NCBI RefSeq assembly: GCF_009884975.1
Contig: NZ_CP041970.1
Span: forward strand, 3,906,001-3,970,000
Source of the DNA: Acinetobacter dispersus
GTDB taxonomy: Bacteria; Pseudomonadota; Gammaproteobacteria; Pseudomonadales; Moraxellaceae
Reading direction: 5' to 3'
DNA length: 64,000 nucleotides
The notes under the pieces are model-generated. The model did not search any database and was not told the DNA's origin. It worked only from the letters and a program-made list of their open reading frames with translations. This document shows, piece after piece, positions 51,571-60,573 of the stretch. Position 1 is the stretch's first letter, and each line of letters opens with the position of its first letter. A program made the position numbers and the translations under genes.

Positions 51571-51945
51571 ATGAAACTAGACCCACAATTATTAGAATTC
51601 GCCAAAGCCATGCGCAGTAATGCGACAGATGTAGAACACCTGATGTGGCAAATACTTCGTGCTAAACGATTTATGAATCTTAAATTTCGCAGACAGCATG
51701 TGATTGCCCCCTATATTGTCGATTTTTACTGTCATGAATTGGGTTTGGTCGTTGAGTTAGATGGCAGTCAGCATGGTACGGATGATGGAAAAGAATATGA
51801 TGCTGAACGAACCAAATTTTTAGAGGCTTTGGGTTTAAGCGTGGTGAGGTATTGGAATCATGATGTGCTAAAAAACACTGAATTAGTTTTAGGAGATTTA
51901 TGGAATGTTTGTTTGCATTTGAAAAGAAAAAGCACCTCTCCCTAA
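51571..51945 (+). CDS. DUF559 endonuclease-fold protein
   Basis: A 124-residue protein of the DUF559 family, which has a Vsr/restriction-endonuclease-like fold. The pattern is complete: MRSNATDVEHLMWQILRAKRF, LKFRRQHVIAPYIVDFYCHELGLVVELDGSQHG with catalytic Asp/Glu, and FLEALGLSVVRYWNHDVL. The biological role of these small proteins is unknown. The last residues STSP and the stop codon come from the downstream repeat element, and another copy of the repeat lies directly upstream, so gene and repeats may move as a unit. Confidence 0.85.
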   Translation: MKLDPQLLEFAKAMRSNATDVEHLMWQILRAKRFMNLKFRRQHVIAPYIVDFYCHELGLVVELDGSQHGTDDGKEYDAERTKFLEALGLSVVRYWNHDVLKNTELVLGDLWNVCLHLKRKSTSP

Positions 51946-51970
51946 CCCTCTCCTACGAGGAGAGGGAATA
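51934..51970. repeat. Palindromic CTCTCCC-type repeat element, right of DUF559 gene
   Basis: A perfect hairpin CCCTCTCCT-ACG-AGGAGAGGG spans 51946-51966. The preceding ACCTCTCCCTAA provides the final codons and stop of the DUF559 gene. Same family as 51425-51552. Confidence 0.75.
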
Positions 51971-52080
51971 TGGCACATCAAATACTATATTAAGTCACAT
52001 ATCTAAAATTAATAATTAGCAAAGTTGATTTTTATTTAGGTCAATTGATTTTATTAATCAACTCAGTTTTAAAAAAGCAT

Positions 52081-52104
52081 AAAGGGCTGAATAATCAGCC
52101 CTTT
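52081..52104 (-). terminator. Terminator of valS
   Basis: A 10-bp perfect stem (AAAGGGCTGA / TCAGCCCTTT, loop ATAA) lies 33 bp beyond the valS stop codon and leads into a T-rich tail on the minus strand. Confidence 0.85.
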
Positions 52105-52136
52105 ATATTACATATTAATTTTAAGATTACAATACT

Positions 52137-55037
52137 TTACAGAGCAGCAATCTGCTCCATACTTTGCTTAATTTTCGCTAACTGATCAGCAAACTCAGCC
52201 AATTTCACTTTTTCACCCTCAACAACCGCTGCTGGTGCTTTTGCTACGAAACCTTCATTCGAAAGTTTATTGGCAATTTGATCATGTTGCTTTTGAACTT
52301 TATCCAAGTCCTTCTGCAAACGACCCAATTCAGCTTTAGGATCAATCAAGCCTTTCATTGGTACAAATACCGATGCATGGCTAACAACGCTAGAACAAGA
52401 CAACGGTGGTTCTTGTTCATTGCTTAAGAACTCAATGCTTTCAACTTTAGCCAATGCTTTGAATAAAGCTTCAATACGGATGATTTGCTCACGCTCAGCA
52501 TCAGAAATGTTTTTGAGTAATACAGGCAATAAACGCGCATTACCTAAGCCCATTTCACCACGGATATTACGTACCGCACCAATCAAACCTTGTAACCACT
52601 GCATGTCTGCTTCAGCTTGATCATTTACCTTGGCTTGATCAGGAACTGGGTATTGCGCAGTCATAATCGTAGCACCGCCTTTGCCTAACATTGGCGCAAG
52701 CGTTTGCCAGATTTCTTCAGTCAAATACGGCATCAATGGATGTGCCAAACGTAAAGATGCTTCCATCACGGCAAGTAATACACGACGAACTTCAGCCTTG
52801 CGCTCTTCAGAGACATTGGCATCGTTCAGAACGGGTTTGGTTAACTCAACATACCAATCACAGTATTCATTCCAAATGAAGTCATAGATTGCTTGTGCAG
52901 CAAGGTCTAAACGATAGGTAGCGAATGCTTGATGTACCGCAGCCTCTGCTTTTTGCAGACGGCTCATGATCCATTTTTCTGGAAGTTCCCAAAGCTCAGG
53001 ACGCGCCTCTTGAGCAACCGTTTGACCTTCAACATTCATCAATACGAAACGGGTTGCGTTCCAGATTTTGTTGGCAAAGTTACGGTAGCCTTCAACACGC
53101 TTCATGTCGAACTTAATGTCACGACCTGTATTGGCAAGTGCACAGAACGTAAAACGAACTGCATCGGTACCATAAGCTTGAATGCCTTCTGGGAATTCTT
53201 TACGGGTTGATTTCTCAATCTTCGCCGCTTGTTTCGGGTTCATCAGACCTGTCGTACGTTTTTGTACCAAGGTCTCAAGGTCAACACCATCAATCAGGTC
53301 TAGTGGGTCAAGTACGTTCCCCTTAGACTTCGACATTTTTTGGCCTTCGCCATCACGGACTAGACCATGCACATAAACCGTTTTAAACGGTACTTGTGGC
53401 GTACCATCTTCATTCTTCATGAAGTGCATCGTAAACATGATCATACGAGCAACCCAGAAGAAGATGATGTCAAAACCAGTCACCAATACATCAGTTGGGT
53501 GGAAGGTATTGAGGAAATAGTTTTCCGCATCTTTCTTGGCATCGCCAGTCCAACCTAAGGTTGAGAAGGTCCATAGCGCAGAAGAGAACCATGTATCCAG
53601 TACGTCTTCATCTTGGTTTAGCACAACATCGGCAGGGATGTTATTTTTGGCACGGACTTCTGCTTCATCACGACCCACATAGATGTTGCCTTCAGCATCG
53701 TACCAAGCTGGGATACGGTGACCCCACCAAAGCTGACGAGAGATACACCAATCTTGGATGTTGTTCATCCACGCCATGTACATATTGCTGTATTGCTCAG
53801 GCACAAACTTAATACGACCGTCTTGAACCGCTTCAATTGCAGGTTGCGCCAATGGAGCAATTTTTACATACCATTGATCTGTCAATAACGGCTCAACGAT
53901 TACACCTGAACGGTCACCGCGTGGTGGTTTAAGCGTATAAGGTTGGATTTGATCTAACCAGCCTTCAGCTTCTGCTTGTTCAACCAGTTTTTTACGCGCT
54001 GCAAAACGCTCTAAGCCAATATAGTCCGCAGGGGCAGGAATAGTTTTAGAAATTTGCTCGCCAGCTTTGGCGATGTATTCAAACTCAGCCAATACTTCTG
54101 CATTTTTATTGAAGATATTGATGATTGGCAATTCACAACGCTTACCGACTTCATAGTCGTTAAAGTCATGCGCAGGGGTGATTTTCACACAGCCTGTACC
54201 GAATTCTTTATCTACATATTCATCTTTAACGATTGGAACAGCACGACCTGTAATTGGCAGGATAATGTTCTGACCAACAAGGTGGGTATAGCGTTCATCA
54301 TCAAGTGCCACAGCAACCGCGGTATCACCTAACAAGGTTTCAGGACGAGTGGTAGCGACAACGATGTGGTCTTTACCATCATGGGTACGTAGGTTTTTAT
54401 CTTCAAAGAAATATTTGAAGTGCCACAATGAACCTGCTTCTTCCTTATCCGATTCAACTTCTAAGTCTGATAGCGCCGTTTGTAGTTTCGGATCCCAGTT
54501 AACCAGACGTTTACCACGGTAGATCAAACCATCTTCATGCAGTTTTACGAAAACTTCTTTTACTGCATTGGATAAACCTTCATCCATAGTGAAGCGTTCG
54601 CGCGACCAGTCCACTGAAGAACCTAAACGACGGATCTGACGGGTGATGGTATCGCCTGATTGCTCTTTCCATTCCCAGATTTTTTCGATGAATTTTTCAC
54701 GACCTAAGTCATGACGGCTGACACCTTGTGCACCCAGTTGACGCTCGACCACCATCTGCGTTGCAATCCCCGCATGGTCAGTTCCTGGCTGCCATAAGGT
54801 ATTTTTGCCCATCATACGGTTGTAACGGGTCAGTGCATCCATGATGGCATTGTTAAAGCCATGTCCCATGTGCAAGCTACCCGTGACGTTCGGTGGTGGA
54901 ATCATGATACAGAATGATTCACCTTGACCTGATGGTTTGAAATAACCTTGTTGTTCCCAGATTTGATACCATTTCTTTTCGATCTCGGTTGGATCGTAAG
55001 TGGTTGCAATATTTTGAGCAGATTGAGCGTCAGTCAT
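52137..55037 (-). CDS. valS: Valine--tRNA ligase
   Basis: Class I aminoacyl-tRNA synthetase that charges tRNA-Val and edits misactivated threonine. The 966-residue protein has HMGH (56-59), the CP1 editing domain (VVATTRPETLLGDTAVAV), KMSKS (567-571), the anticodon-binding region and the C-terminal coiled-coil arm (GRLQKDLDKVQKQHDQIANKLSN). The ATG at 55037 is chosen since MTDAQSAQNIATTYDPTEIEKKWYQIW matches the family start; the frame runs on to 55121. No strong ribosome-binding site is visible. Confidence 0.97.
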   Translation of the reverse strand: MTDAQSAQNIATTYDPTEIEKKWYQIWEQQGYFKPSGQGESFCIMIPPPNVTGSLHMGHGFNNAIMDALTRYNRMMGKNTLWQPGTDHAGIATQMVVERQLGAQGVSRHDLGREKFIEKIWEWKEQSGDTITRQIRRLGSSVDWSRERFTMDEGLSNAVKEVFVKLHEDGLIYRGKRLVNWDPKLQTALSDLEVESDKEEAGSLWHFKYFFEDKNLRTHDGKDHIVVATTRPETLLGDTAVAVALDDERYTHLVGQNIILPITGRAVPIVKDEYVDKEFGTGCVKITPAHDFNDYEVGKRCELPIINIFNKNAEVLAEFEYIAKAGEQISKTIPAPADYIGLERFAARKKLVEQAEAEGWLDQIQPYTLKPPRGDRSGVIVEPLLTDQWYVKIAPLAQPAIEAVQDGRIKFVPEQYSNMYMAWMNNIQDWCISRQLWWGHRIPAWYDAEGNIYVGRDEAEVRAKNNIPADVVLNQDEDVLDTWFSSALWTFSTLGWTGDAKKDAENYFLNTFHPTDVLVTGFDIIFFWVARMIMFTMHFMKNEDGTPQVPFKTVYVHGLVRDGEGQKMSKSKGNVLDPLDLIDGVDLETLVQKRTTGLMNPKQAAKIEKSTRKEFPEGIQAYGTDAVRFTFCALANTGRDIKFDMKRVEGYRNFANKIWNATRFVLMNVEGQTVAQEARPELWELPEKWIMSRLQKAEAAVHQAFATYRLDLAAQAIYDFIWNEYCDWYVELTKPVLNDANVSEERKAEVRRVLLAVMEASLRLAHPLMPYLTEEIWQTLAPMLGKGGATIMTAQYPVPDQAKVNDQAEADMQWLQGLIGAVRNIRGEMGLGNARLLPVLLKNISDAEREQIIRIEALFKALAKVESIEFLSNEQEPPLSCSSVVSHASVFVPMKGLIDPKAELGRLQKDLDKVQKQHDQIANKLSNEGFVAKAPAAVVEGEKVKLAEFADQLAKIKQSMEQIAAL

Positions 55038-55408
55038 AGTACAGAAGATTAAAATTGAATAAAAAATTAGATCTATTGTAGCAAAAAATCCTCGTTTCTG
55101 TAGGCATTTCAGCCATGCCAAGTGTTAATGCGAAAAGCTGCTCAATTAATGTCTGAATTGCCGTTTTTTGAGCGTTTATAGAGGAGATGTTTAGTACAGC
55201 TTCATAATGTGGCTTTTATGACCGATGATCGACAGCTCAATCAAGATAAATGCTTTATAGACTTCATTTTTTTTCGAAAAAGCCGATGAAAGGCGTTGGA
55301 TTTTTATACAAATAGGATTAGATTTGTGTAATGCATCACATAACTTAAAAATATTGATGCTCAAAACAACAATATAAGAATGCGAAAACTAAAAAAGGGA
55401 TGCTTCTC
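55038..55408. other. Divergent intergenic region between valS and the first tandem paralogue
   Basis: A 371-bp region with no supported gene. It contains the valS promoter (-) and that of the 55409 gene (+). I saw no strong hairpin or operator. Confidence 0.5.
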
Positions 55409-56089
55409 ATGAGTTATTCAATCCTGTTGAAAATTAATGACGTCACACATGGACAATTTGAAACCATCCGCCAGCAACTCAATGCAGGTACGCATGAGAG
55501 TCAATCACGTATCTTGGGTGAAGTGTTATCCGAAATTGCCTGTGATATTGTCGAGCAAGTGTTTTCCGTACTCTTGATTCAGAATCGTCAGCCAACTCAA
55601 TTGACGCATAAGTACACTGTTGAGTCGGAAAAAGTCATTCAACAGATTATTGGCGCGGTGCGTAAATATATGCCGTGGTCAATTGCACTGTTTGGGAATG
55701 AACGTCTGTGTCCATTTGCCAATTATTTTTCCAATATGATCAAGTACCACGATGAGCAGGTTTATGTGTCTTATCCGATTGATCGTCAGTTGGTGCAGCA
55801 GGCACATACATTGATCACACAACTCAAAAATAATGAAATCAGCGATATGGTTGATGTATTCCAAACCTTAATTCAGATTGTGGATTTGGGCGTGACTAGC
55901 TTGATTCGTGAACCGAAAAAATGTCTCAAATTTAATACCGTAGTCGATAAAACCTTAAATGGGGTGATCAATATGACTGCACATTTAAGTTATAAGCGTT
56001 TAGAGAAAATGGGTAATCAGGTTGATGCCAATGCCGCAACCGATTGCGTCAACCATTTTTTAGCATTTATGCATGTCGATACAGAATAG
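55409..56089 (+). CDS. Hypothetical protein, tandem paralogue A
   Basis: A 226-residue, mostly helical cytoplasmic protein of unknown family. It is similar along its whole length to the next gene product. Shared blocks are LSEIACDIVEQVF, SEKVIQQIIGAVRKYMPWSIALFGNERL, and the strongest, IREPKKCLKFNTVVDKTLNGVINM followed by YKRLEKMG. No catalytic motif is recognised. AAGGG lies 9 bp before the ATG at 55409, which is preferred over ATG 55400. Possibly a regulatory or scaffolding protein; that is a guess. Confidence 0.7.
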   Translation: MSYSILLKINDVTHGQFETIRQQLNAGTHESQSRILGEVLSEIACDIVEQVFSVLLIQNRQPTQLTHKYTVESEKVIQQIIGAVRKYMPWSIALFGNERLCPFANYFSNMIKYHDEQVYVSYPIDRQLVQQAHTLITQLKNNEISDMVDVFQTLIQIVDLGVTSLIREPKKCLKFNTVVDKTLNGVINMTAHLSYKRLEKMGNQVDANAATDCVNHFLAFMHVDTE

Positions 56090-56145
56090 AGTGTGCTAAA
56101 TTCGGCGTGTACAACGCCAAAAATGATAGAAAAATTGATCTGATT

Positions 56146-56174
56146 AAAGGGCTTGTTGAACAAGCTCTTTTTTT
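56146..56174 (+). terminator. Terminator or attenuator between the tandem paralogues
   Basis: A 10-bp stem with one G-U pair (AAAGGGCTTG / CAAGCTCTTT, loop TTGAA) is followed by TTTT. It lies 57 bp after the first paralogue and 29 bp before the second. Confidence 0.8.
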
Positions 56175-56202
56175 ATGGAATCTTACAATTAGGGTTATGA
56201 GA

Positions 56203-56865
56203 ATGAACACCGCCGTTTTTTTAAATATTCATGCGGATACTTATGCACGTTTTGCACATATTCGGACGCAATTATTGCAAGGAAGTAAAGAAAGTCAGGC
56301 CAATGCTTTGGGCAGTGTATTGTCTGAAATGGCTTGTGAAGTAATTGAACAAGTATTTATGGTGCTGTTACAAGAAAATCAGCAGTATTCACAAACGGGT
56401 GAATCTGAAAAAGTGATTCAGCAAATTTTGGAAGCAATTCGCAAATATATGCCATGGTCGATTTCATTTTTTGGCAATGACCGCTTAATCCCTTTGGTGG
56501 AATATCTCTCTAAAACCCTGCAACTTGAAGATGAACAGGTATATATGACTTATCCTGTTGAGCAGCATTTGGCTCAAAAGGTCATCGTTTCTAGCCAAAA
56601 GTTGGCAGGAGGAGATCATCGAGAAATTTCAAATGCACTCAAACTTCTTACCGAAGTCATTGATGCTGGTGTCACCCATTTGATTCGTGAACCAAAGAAA
56701 TGTCTCAAGTTCAATTTTGTGGTCGATAAAACCCTTAATGGGGTGATTAATATGACCACACATTTGGGTTATAAGCGTTTGGAAAAATTAGGCACGCAAA
56801 TTGATCAGCAAGTAGCAGCAACATATGTAGATTACTTCCTGAAATTTATGCGTCATCAAGCATAG
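56203..56865 (+). CDS. Hypothetical protein, tandem paralogue B
   Basis: A 220-residue paralogue of the preceding gene product with the same conserved blocks (LSEMACEVIEQVF, SEKVIQQILEAIRKYMPWSISFFGND, IREPKKCLKFNFVVDKTLNGVINM, YKRLEKLG). The ATG at 56203 has AGGG 8 bp upstream and aligns with the paralogue's start; the longer frame from 56044 only reads through the end of the previous gene. Only 7 bp separate it from the SDR gene, suggesting cotranscription. Function unknown. Confidence 0.72.
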   Translation: MNTAVFLNIHADTYARFAHIRTQLLQGSKESQANALGSVLSEMACEVIEQVFMVLLQENQQYSQTGESEKVIQQILEAIRKYMPWSISFFGNDRLIPLVEYLSKTLQLEDEQVYMTYPVEQHLAQKVIVSSQKLAGGDHREISNALKLLTEVIDAGVTHLIREPKKCLKFNFVVDKTLNGVINMTTHLGYKRLEKLGTQIDQQVAATYVDYFLKFMRHQA

Positions 56866-56872
56866 GTAGGGC

Positions 56873-57685
56873 ATGGAAATGGCAAAACTCAAAACTCTTG
56901 AAAATAAAGTGGTCTGGATTACGGGTGCTTCATCTGGCTTAGGTAAAGCTTTAGCTCGTGAATGTGCATTGCAAGGTGCACAAGTGGTGCTCACCTCACG
57001 TCGTTATGATGAACTGGAAGCAGTGCGAGTTGGGTTACTTAAACCCGAACAGCATCTTTCGATTGCCGCAGATATTACCGATGAAGCCCAAGTTCGTCAT
57101 GCGCATGAACAAGTTTTGGCAAGTAAAGGGCGTATTGATTGGCTGATCAATAATGCAGGTTTGAGCCAGCGTGCTCTGATTCAAGAGACCACCATGCAAA
57201 CTGAACGTGCCATCATGGAGGTTGATTATTTCTCGCAAGTGTTCTTTACCAAGACTGTATTGCCAACTTTCCTGAAACAAAAATCAGGCCGTGTGGTGTT
57301 TGTATCCAGTGTCGCAGGTTTACTCGGTACGCAATATCGCGCGACCTATTCAGCAGCCAAAGCAGCCATTCATATGTGGGCCAACAGTTTGCGTGCTGAA
57401 GTTGCACCTGAAGGTGTTGAAGTTTCGGTGGTTTTCCCAGGCTTTGTCAAAACCAATGTTTCTTTTAATGCCTTAAATGGTGAAGGCAAGCCTCAAGGTC
57501 ATCAGGATGAAGCCATTGAAAATGGTTTAGATGCTGATGTATTTGCTGAGCGTGTGGTGGAGTCGTTGATGGCAGGCGAGCAATATATTGTGGTTGGTGG
57601 GAAAAAAGAACAATTGGGTGTGTTGGTTTCTCGATTGTCACCAAACTTGTTGTATAAGATGATTCGCAAAATGAAAGTGAAATGA
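56873..57685 (+). CDS. Short-chain dehydrogenase/reductase
   Basis: A 270-residue classical SDR with the NAD(P) motif TGASSGLG (17-24), the NNAG motif, the catalytic Ser in SSVAGLL and the YSAAK motif (Tyr159, Lys163). The C-terminus is basic (MIRKMKVK), like the DHRS7 subgroup. It probably reduces or oxidises a lipid or small ketone; substrate unknown. AGGTAGGG precedes the ATG. It starts 7 bp after the unknown paralogue and overlaps the PP-loop gene by 4 bp. Confidence 0.88.
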   Translation: MEMAKLKTLENKVVWITGASSGLGKALARECALQGAQVVLTSRRYDELEAVRVGLLKPEQHLSIAADITDEAQVRHAHEQVLASKGRIDWLINNAGLSQRALIQETTMQTERAIMEVDYFSQVFFTKTVLPTFLKQKSGRVVFVSSVAGLLGTQYRATYSAAKAAIHMWANSLRAEVAPEGVEVSVVFPGFVKTNVSFNALNGEGKPQGHQDEAIENGLDADVFAERVVESLMAGEQYIVVGGKKEQLGVLVSRLSPNLLYKMIRKMKVK

Positions 57686-58389
57686 GTGTGAATAATCGTA
57701 AGAAAGCTGTTTTTAATTGGAGCGGTGGTAAAGACTCTTCATTGGCACTGTATAAAGTCTTACAGCAAAATGAATTTGAGGTGGTTGCTTTATTAACCAC
57801 GGTCAATGAAGAAACAGCATTGTCATCCATGCATGCCATTCCGCATGCATTGCTTGAAAAGCAGGCTGAAAGTATTGGTATTCCACTCTATCCTGTATTT
57901 TTACCGAAGAATTTGCCTATCTATGAGCAACGGATGCTCGATGCAGCCAATCATTTTAAGGCACAGGGCGTTGAGCACTTTATCTTTGGCGATATTTACT
58001 TGAGCGATGTGCGCAAATATCGTGAAGACCGGTTACATCCTTTAGGCATTGAAGTGGTTGAGCCGATATGGAATCTGAACTCGCTTGAAGTGATGCAGGA
58101 TTTCTTAGATTCAGGCATTAAAACCAAAATTATCGTAACTGATGCCAGTAAGTTAGATGAGTCGTTTATTGGTCAAGATATCGATGCGGATTTGATTGAA
58201 CGGATGCCAAGCGAAGTCGATGTCTGTGGCGAAAACGGCGAGTACCATACTTTTGCTTATGCAGGAGGTTTATTCAAACATCCTGTTGAATTTGAAATTG
58301 CTGAAATTCGTCAGATGTCATACGAGTTTAAGTTAGAAGATGGGGAAGAGAAAACCTATCACTATTGGCAAGCAATTTTCGCTGAGTAG
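57682..58389 (+). CDS. PP-loop ATPase, diphthine--ammonia ligase-like (Dph6-related)
   Basis: A 235-residue adenine nucleotide alpha-hydrolase of the Dph6/MJ0570 group. The N-terminal PP-loop is SGGKDSS (14-20), and the conserved FGDIYLSDVRKYRED, PIWNLNS and CGENGEYHTF segments follow. Bacteria lack diphthamide, so the target is not eEF2; some bacterial relatives are annotated as ATP pyrophosphatases of unknown substrate. It overlaps the SDR gene by 4 bp (ATGA), implying coupled translation. Confidence 0.85.
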   Translation: MSVNNRKKAVFNWSGGKDSSLALYKVLQQNEFEVVALLTTVNEETALSSMHAIPHALLEKQAESIGIPLYPVFLPKNLPIYEQRMLDAANHFKAQGVEHFIFGDIYLSDVRKYREDRLHPLGIEVVEPIWNLNSLEVMQDFLDSGIKTKIIVTDASKLDESFIGQDIDADLIERMPSEVDVCGENGEYHTFAYAGGLFKHPVEFEIAEIRQMSYEFKLEDGEEKTYHYWQAIFAE

Positions 58390-58397
58390 GGCAAATA

Positions 58398-58422
58398 TCC
58401 TGTGCATGACACAGGAATTTTT
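58398..58422 (+). terminator. Weak terminator after the PP-loop gene
   Basis: A 7-bp stem (TCCTGTG / CACAGGA, loop CATGA) is followed by ATTTTT, 9 bp beyond the stop codon. Confidence 0.6.
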
Positions 58423-58617
58423 AAAAATCATTAAACCTGTTATTTACTTTTTATTAAAAAAAGCTACTTGATAAAAACAAGATATTTTTTGCACAATCAT
58501 TCGGTCTTCACTGAAAAATAAGCATAATACCAAGCTCTGGCATCAGCGCGAATCGCTGCCTAGATCCAAATGAATAATACTAACCTCTCTTTAGCAGTGA
58601 AGGCACGGAGATTGTAC

Positions 58618-60246
58618 ATGGAAAGACGACTTTCACTTCTGGCCAAGGAGCGCACGATTGCCCACTCTGGTTATAACCGTTGGCTCTTGCCTCCTGCCGC
58701 GTTAGCAATTCATCTCAGTATCGGTATGGCCTATGGCTTTTCTGTGTTTTGGTTGCCATTATCCAAAGCATTGGGAATTGATGCGCCAATCGAATGTAAA
58801 AATATAGGTCTGCTTGAGCAGTTGTTCACTACAACCTGCGACTGGAGTGTGTCTACATTAAGCATTATGTACACGCTGTTTTTTGTCTTTTTAGGTTCAT
58901 CCGCATTTTTGTTTGGTGGTTGGCTTGAACATGCAGGACCGCGAAAGGCAGGCGTGGTTGCGGCATTTTGCTGGGCAAGTGGTTTGATCTTATCTGCACT
59001 GGGTGTTTATACGCATCAGTTGTGGTTATTGTGGTTGGGAGGTGGAATAGGGGGCATCGGGCTTGGGCTTGGCTATATTTCACCTGTATCTACCCTGATT
59101 AAGTGGTTTCCAGACCGTCGTGGTTTAGCAACAGGTCTTGCCATTATGGGCTTTGGTGGAGGCGCCATGATTGGTGCACCATTGGCAGATAAGTTAATGA
59201 AGTTCTTTGCAACGGATACCTCTGTGGGTGTCTGGCAAACGTTTTTGGTACTGGCTGCCGTTTATTTTATTTTTATGATTGGCGGTGCCTTTGGTTATCG
59301 CATTCCGCCCTCAAATTGGAAGCCGAGTGGCTGGCAACCAGCAGTAACACAGGCGACGGGTCTTGTGACCAATCGTCATGTGCATTTAAATAAGGCATGG
59401 AAAACCAAGCAGTTCTGGTTGATTTGGGGCGTACTCTGTTTAAACGTATCTGCTGGTATTGGTATTTTAGCAATGGCTTCACCATTGTTACAGGAGGTAT
59501 TTGGCGGACGCCTACTCGGTTTAGATGTGGGGATTAATGAATTAAACGCAGAGCAAAAAATGCAGATTGCAACCTTTGCAGCAGGTTTTACGGGTTTACT
59601 GTCCTTATTTAATATTGCTGGGCGCTTCTTCTGGGCATCGACATCGGACTTTATTGGTCGTAAAAACACATATTTCATTTTTCTCGCATTGGGTTTCTTG
59701 TTATATGTCTCGATTCCACATTTGGCACATGCCGAAAATTTGCCATTATTCGTTTTAGCCTTCTGTGTCATCCTGTCGATGTATGGTGGTGGTTTTGCCA
59801 CTGTACCTGCTTATTTGGCTGATATTTTCGGTACCCAAATGGTTGGGGCCATTCATGGGCGTTTGCTTACCGCATGGTCTGTGGCAGGCGTATTTGGAAC
59901 CTTACTGATTACCAATATTCGAGATTATCAACTGGCACATGGCGTAGCTCAAGCGCAATCTTATGACACGACGATGTATATTTTGGCAGCTATGTTAGCG
60001 ATTGGATTTGTACTCAATTTAATGGTCAAACCAGTTGATGAAGATAAATACATGACAGAGGCTGAATTGGCCGCAGAAAAGGCTTTGGCACATGAGAAAT
60101 TACCGCAAGATTTAAGCCTGAATCATGATGTAGCACATGCGCCATCCAAAACAATTACTGTGGTACTTGCTTGGTTGGTAGTGGGTCTCCCTTTGTTGGC
60201 AGGGATTTGGTTTACCTTACAAAAGGCAATTGTTTTATTTCATTAA
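58618..60246 (+). CDS. OFA-family MFS transporter (oxalate/formate antiporter-like)
   Basis: A 542-residue MFS carrier with 12 membrane segments and the OFA-family start ERTIAHSGYNRWLLPPAALAIHLSIGMAYGFSVFWLPLSKALG. Other family stretches are GGIGLGLGYISPVSTLIKWFPDRRGLATGLAIMGFGGGAM and NIAGRFFWASTSDFIGRK. Substrate (oxalate, formate or another monocarboxylate) is not determined. The ATG at 58618 has CGGAG 7 bp upstream and is preferred over ATG 58570, which lacks a ribosome-binding site. Confidence 0.87.
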   Translation: MERRLSLLAKERTIAHSGYNRWLLPPAALAIHLSIGMAYGFSVFWLPLSKALGIDAPIECKNIGLLEQLFTTTCDWSVSTLSIMYTLFFVFLGSSAFLFGGWLEHAGPRKAGVVAAFCWASGLILSALGVYTHQLWLLWLGGGIGGIGLGLGYISPVSTLIKWFPDRRGLATGLAIMGFGGGAMIGAPLADKLMKFFATDTSVGVWQTFLVLAAVYFIFMIGGAFGYRIPPSNWKPSGWQPAVTQATGLVTNRHVHLNKAWKTKQFWLIWGVLCLNVSAGIGILAMASPLLQEVFGGRLLGLDVGINELNAEQKMQIATFAAGFTGLLSLFNIAGRFFWASTSDFIGRKNTYFIFLALGFLLYVSIPHLAHAENLPLFVLAFCVILSMYGGGFATVPAYLADIFGTQMVGAIHGRLLTAWSVAGVFGTLLITNIRDYQLAHGVAQAQSYDTTMYILAAMLAIGFVLNLMVKPVDEDKYMTEAELAAEKALAHEKLPQDLSLNHDVAHAPSKTITVVLAWLVVGLPLLAGIWFTLQKAIVLFH

Positions 60247-60264
60247 CTTTAAAATCTAAGCGAT

Positions 60265-60295
60265 AAAAAATGCCTCATGATTTGAGGCATTTTTT
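60265..60295 (+). terminator. Terminator of the OFA transporter gene
   Basis: A stem of about 13 bp (60265-60277 with 60283-60295, loop TGATT) whose outer pairs are A/T runs, 18 bp beyond the stop codon. Confidence 0.92.
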
Positions 60296-60417
60296 ATTTT
60301 ATGGGTACTACAGTAATTTCCTAATAGGCTACTGAGGCAAACGTCCAAAATAGAAGGGTTTATTAGAGCTCTTTCAAAAGTTGAAAATGATCAATCATTG
60401 GTAAAAATGGTGTAGAA

Positions 60418-60540
60418 AGTCCTTTCTCCCTTGGGGGGATGAGGGCTGCAAGTCCGTAAGAGGATGAGAGGGATTCTTCATATAAATCCTCTCCCTAGCC
60501 CTCTCCTTTAAAAAGGAGAGGGAACTTTCATTGCGAATTC
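60418..60540. repeat. Palindromic CTCTCCC-type repeat element, third copy
   Basis: The element contains a perfect 11-bp hairpin (CCCTCTCCTTT / AAAGGAGAGGG, 60499-60522) followed by GGAACTTTCATTGCG, which matches 51464-51483 with one indel. The left half carries further CTCTCC/GAGAGG-rich sequence. Same family as the elements around the DUF559 gene. Confidence 0.75.
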
Positions 60541-60573
60541 AATACAGCTCAAAAAATGATTTATGCAAGAACT

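Larger units (their letters stand above)
60247..60573. other. Intergenic region with terminator and repeat element
   Basis: 327 bp between the OFA carrier and the YbjQ gene. It contains the terminator at 60265-60295 and a long CTCTCCC-type repeat element (60418-60540). No gene is supported. Confidence 0.7.

Noticed and set aside
56044..56202. Longer N-terminus of paralogue B
   Set aside because: It reads through the end of paralogue A and the terminator; the ribosome-binding site and alignment place the start at 56203.
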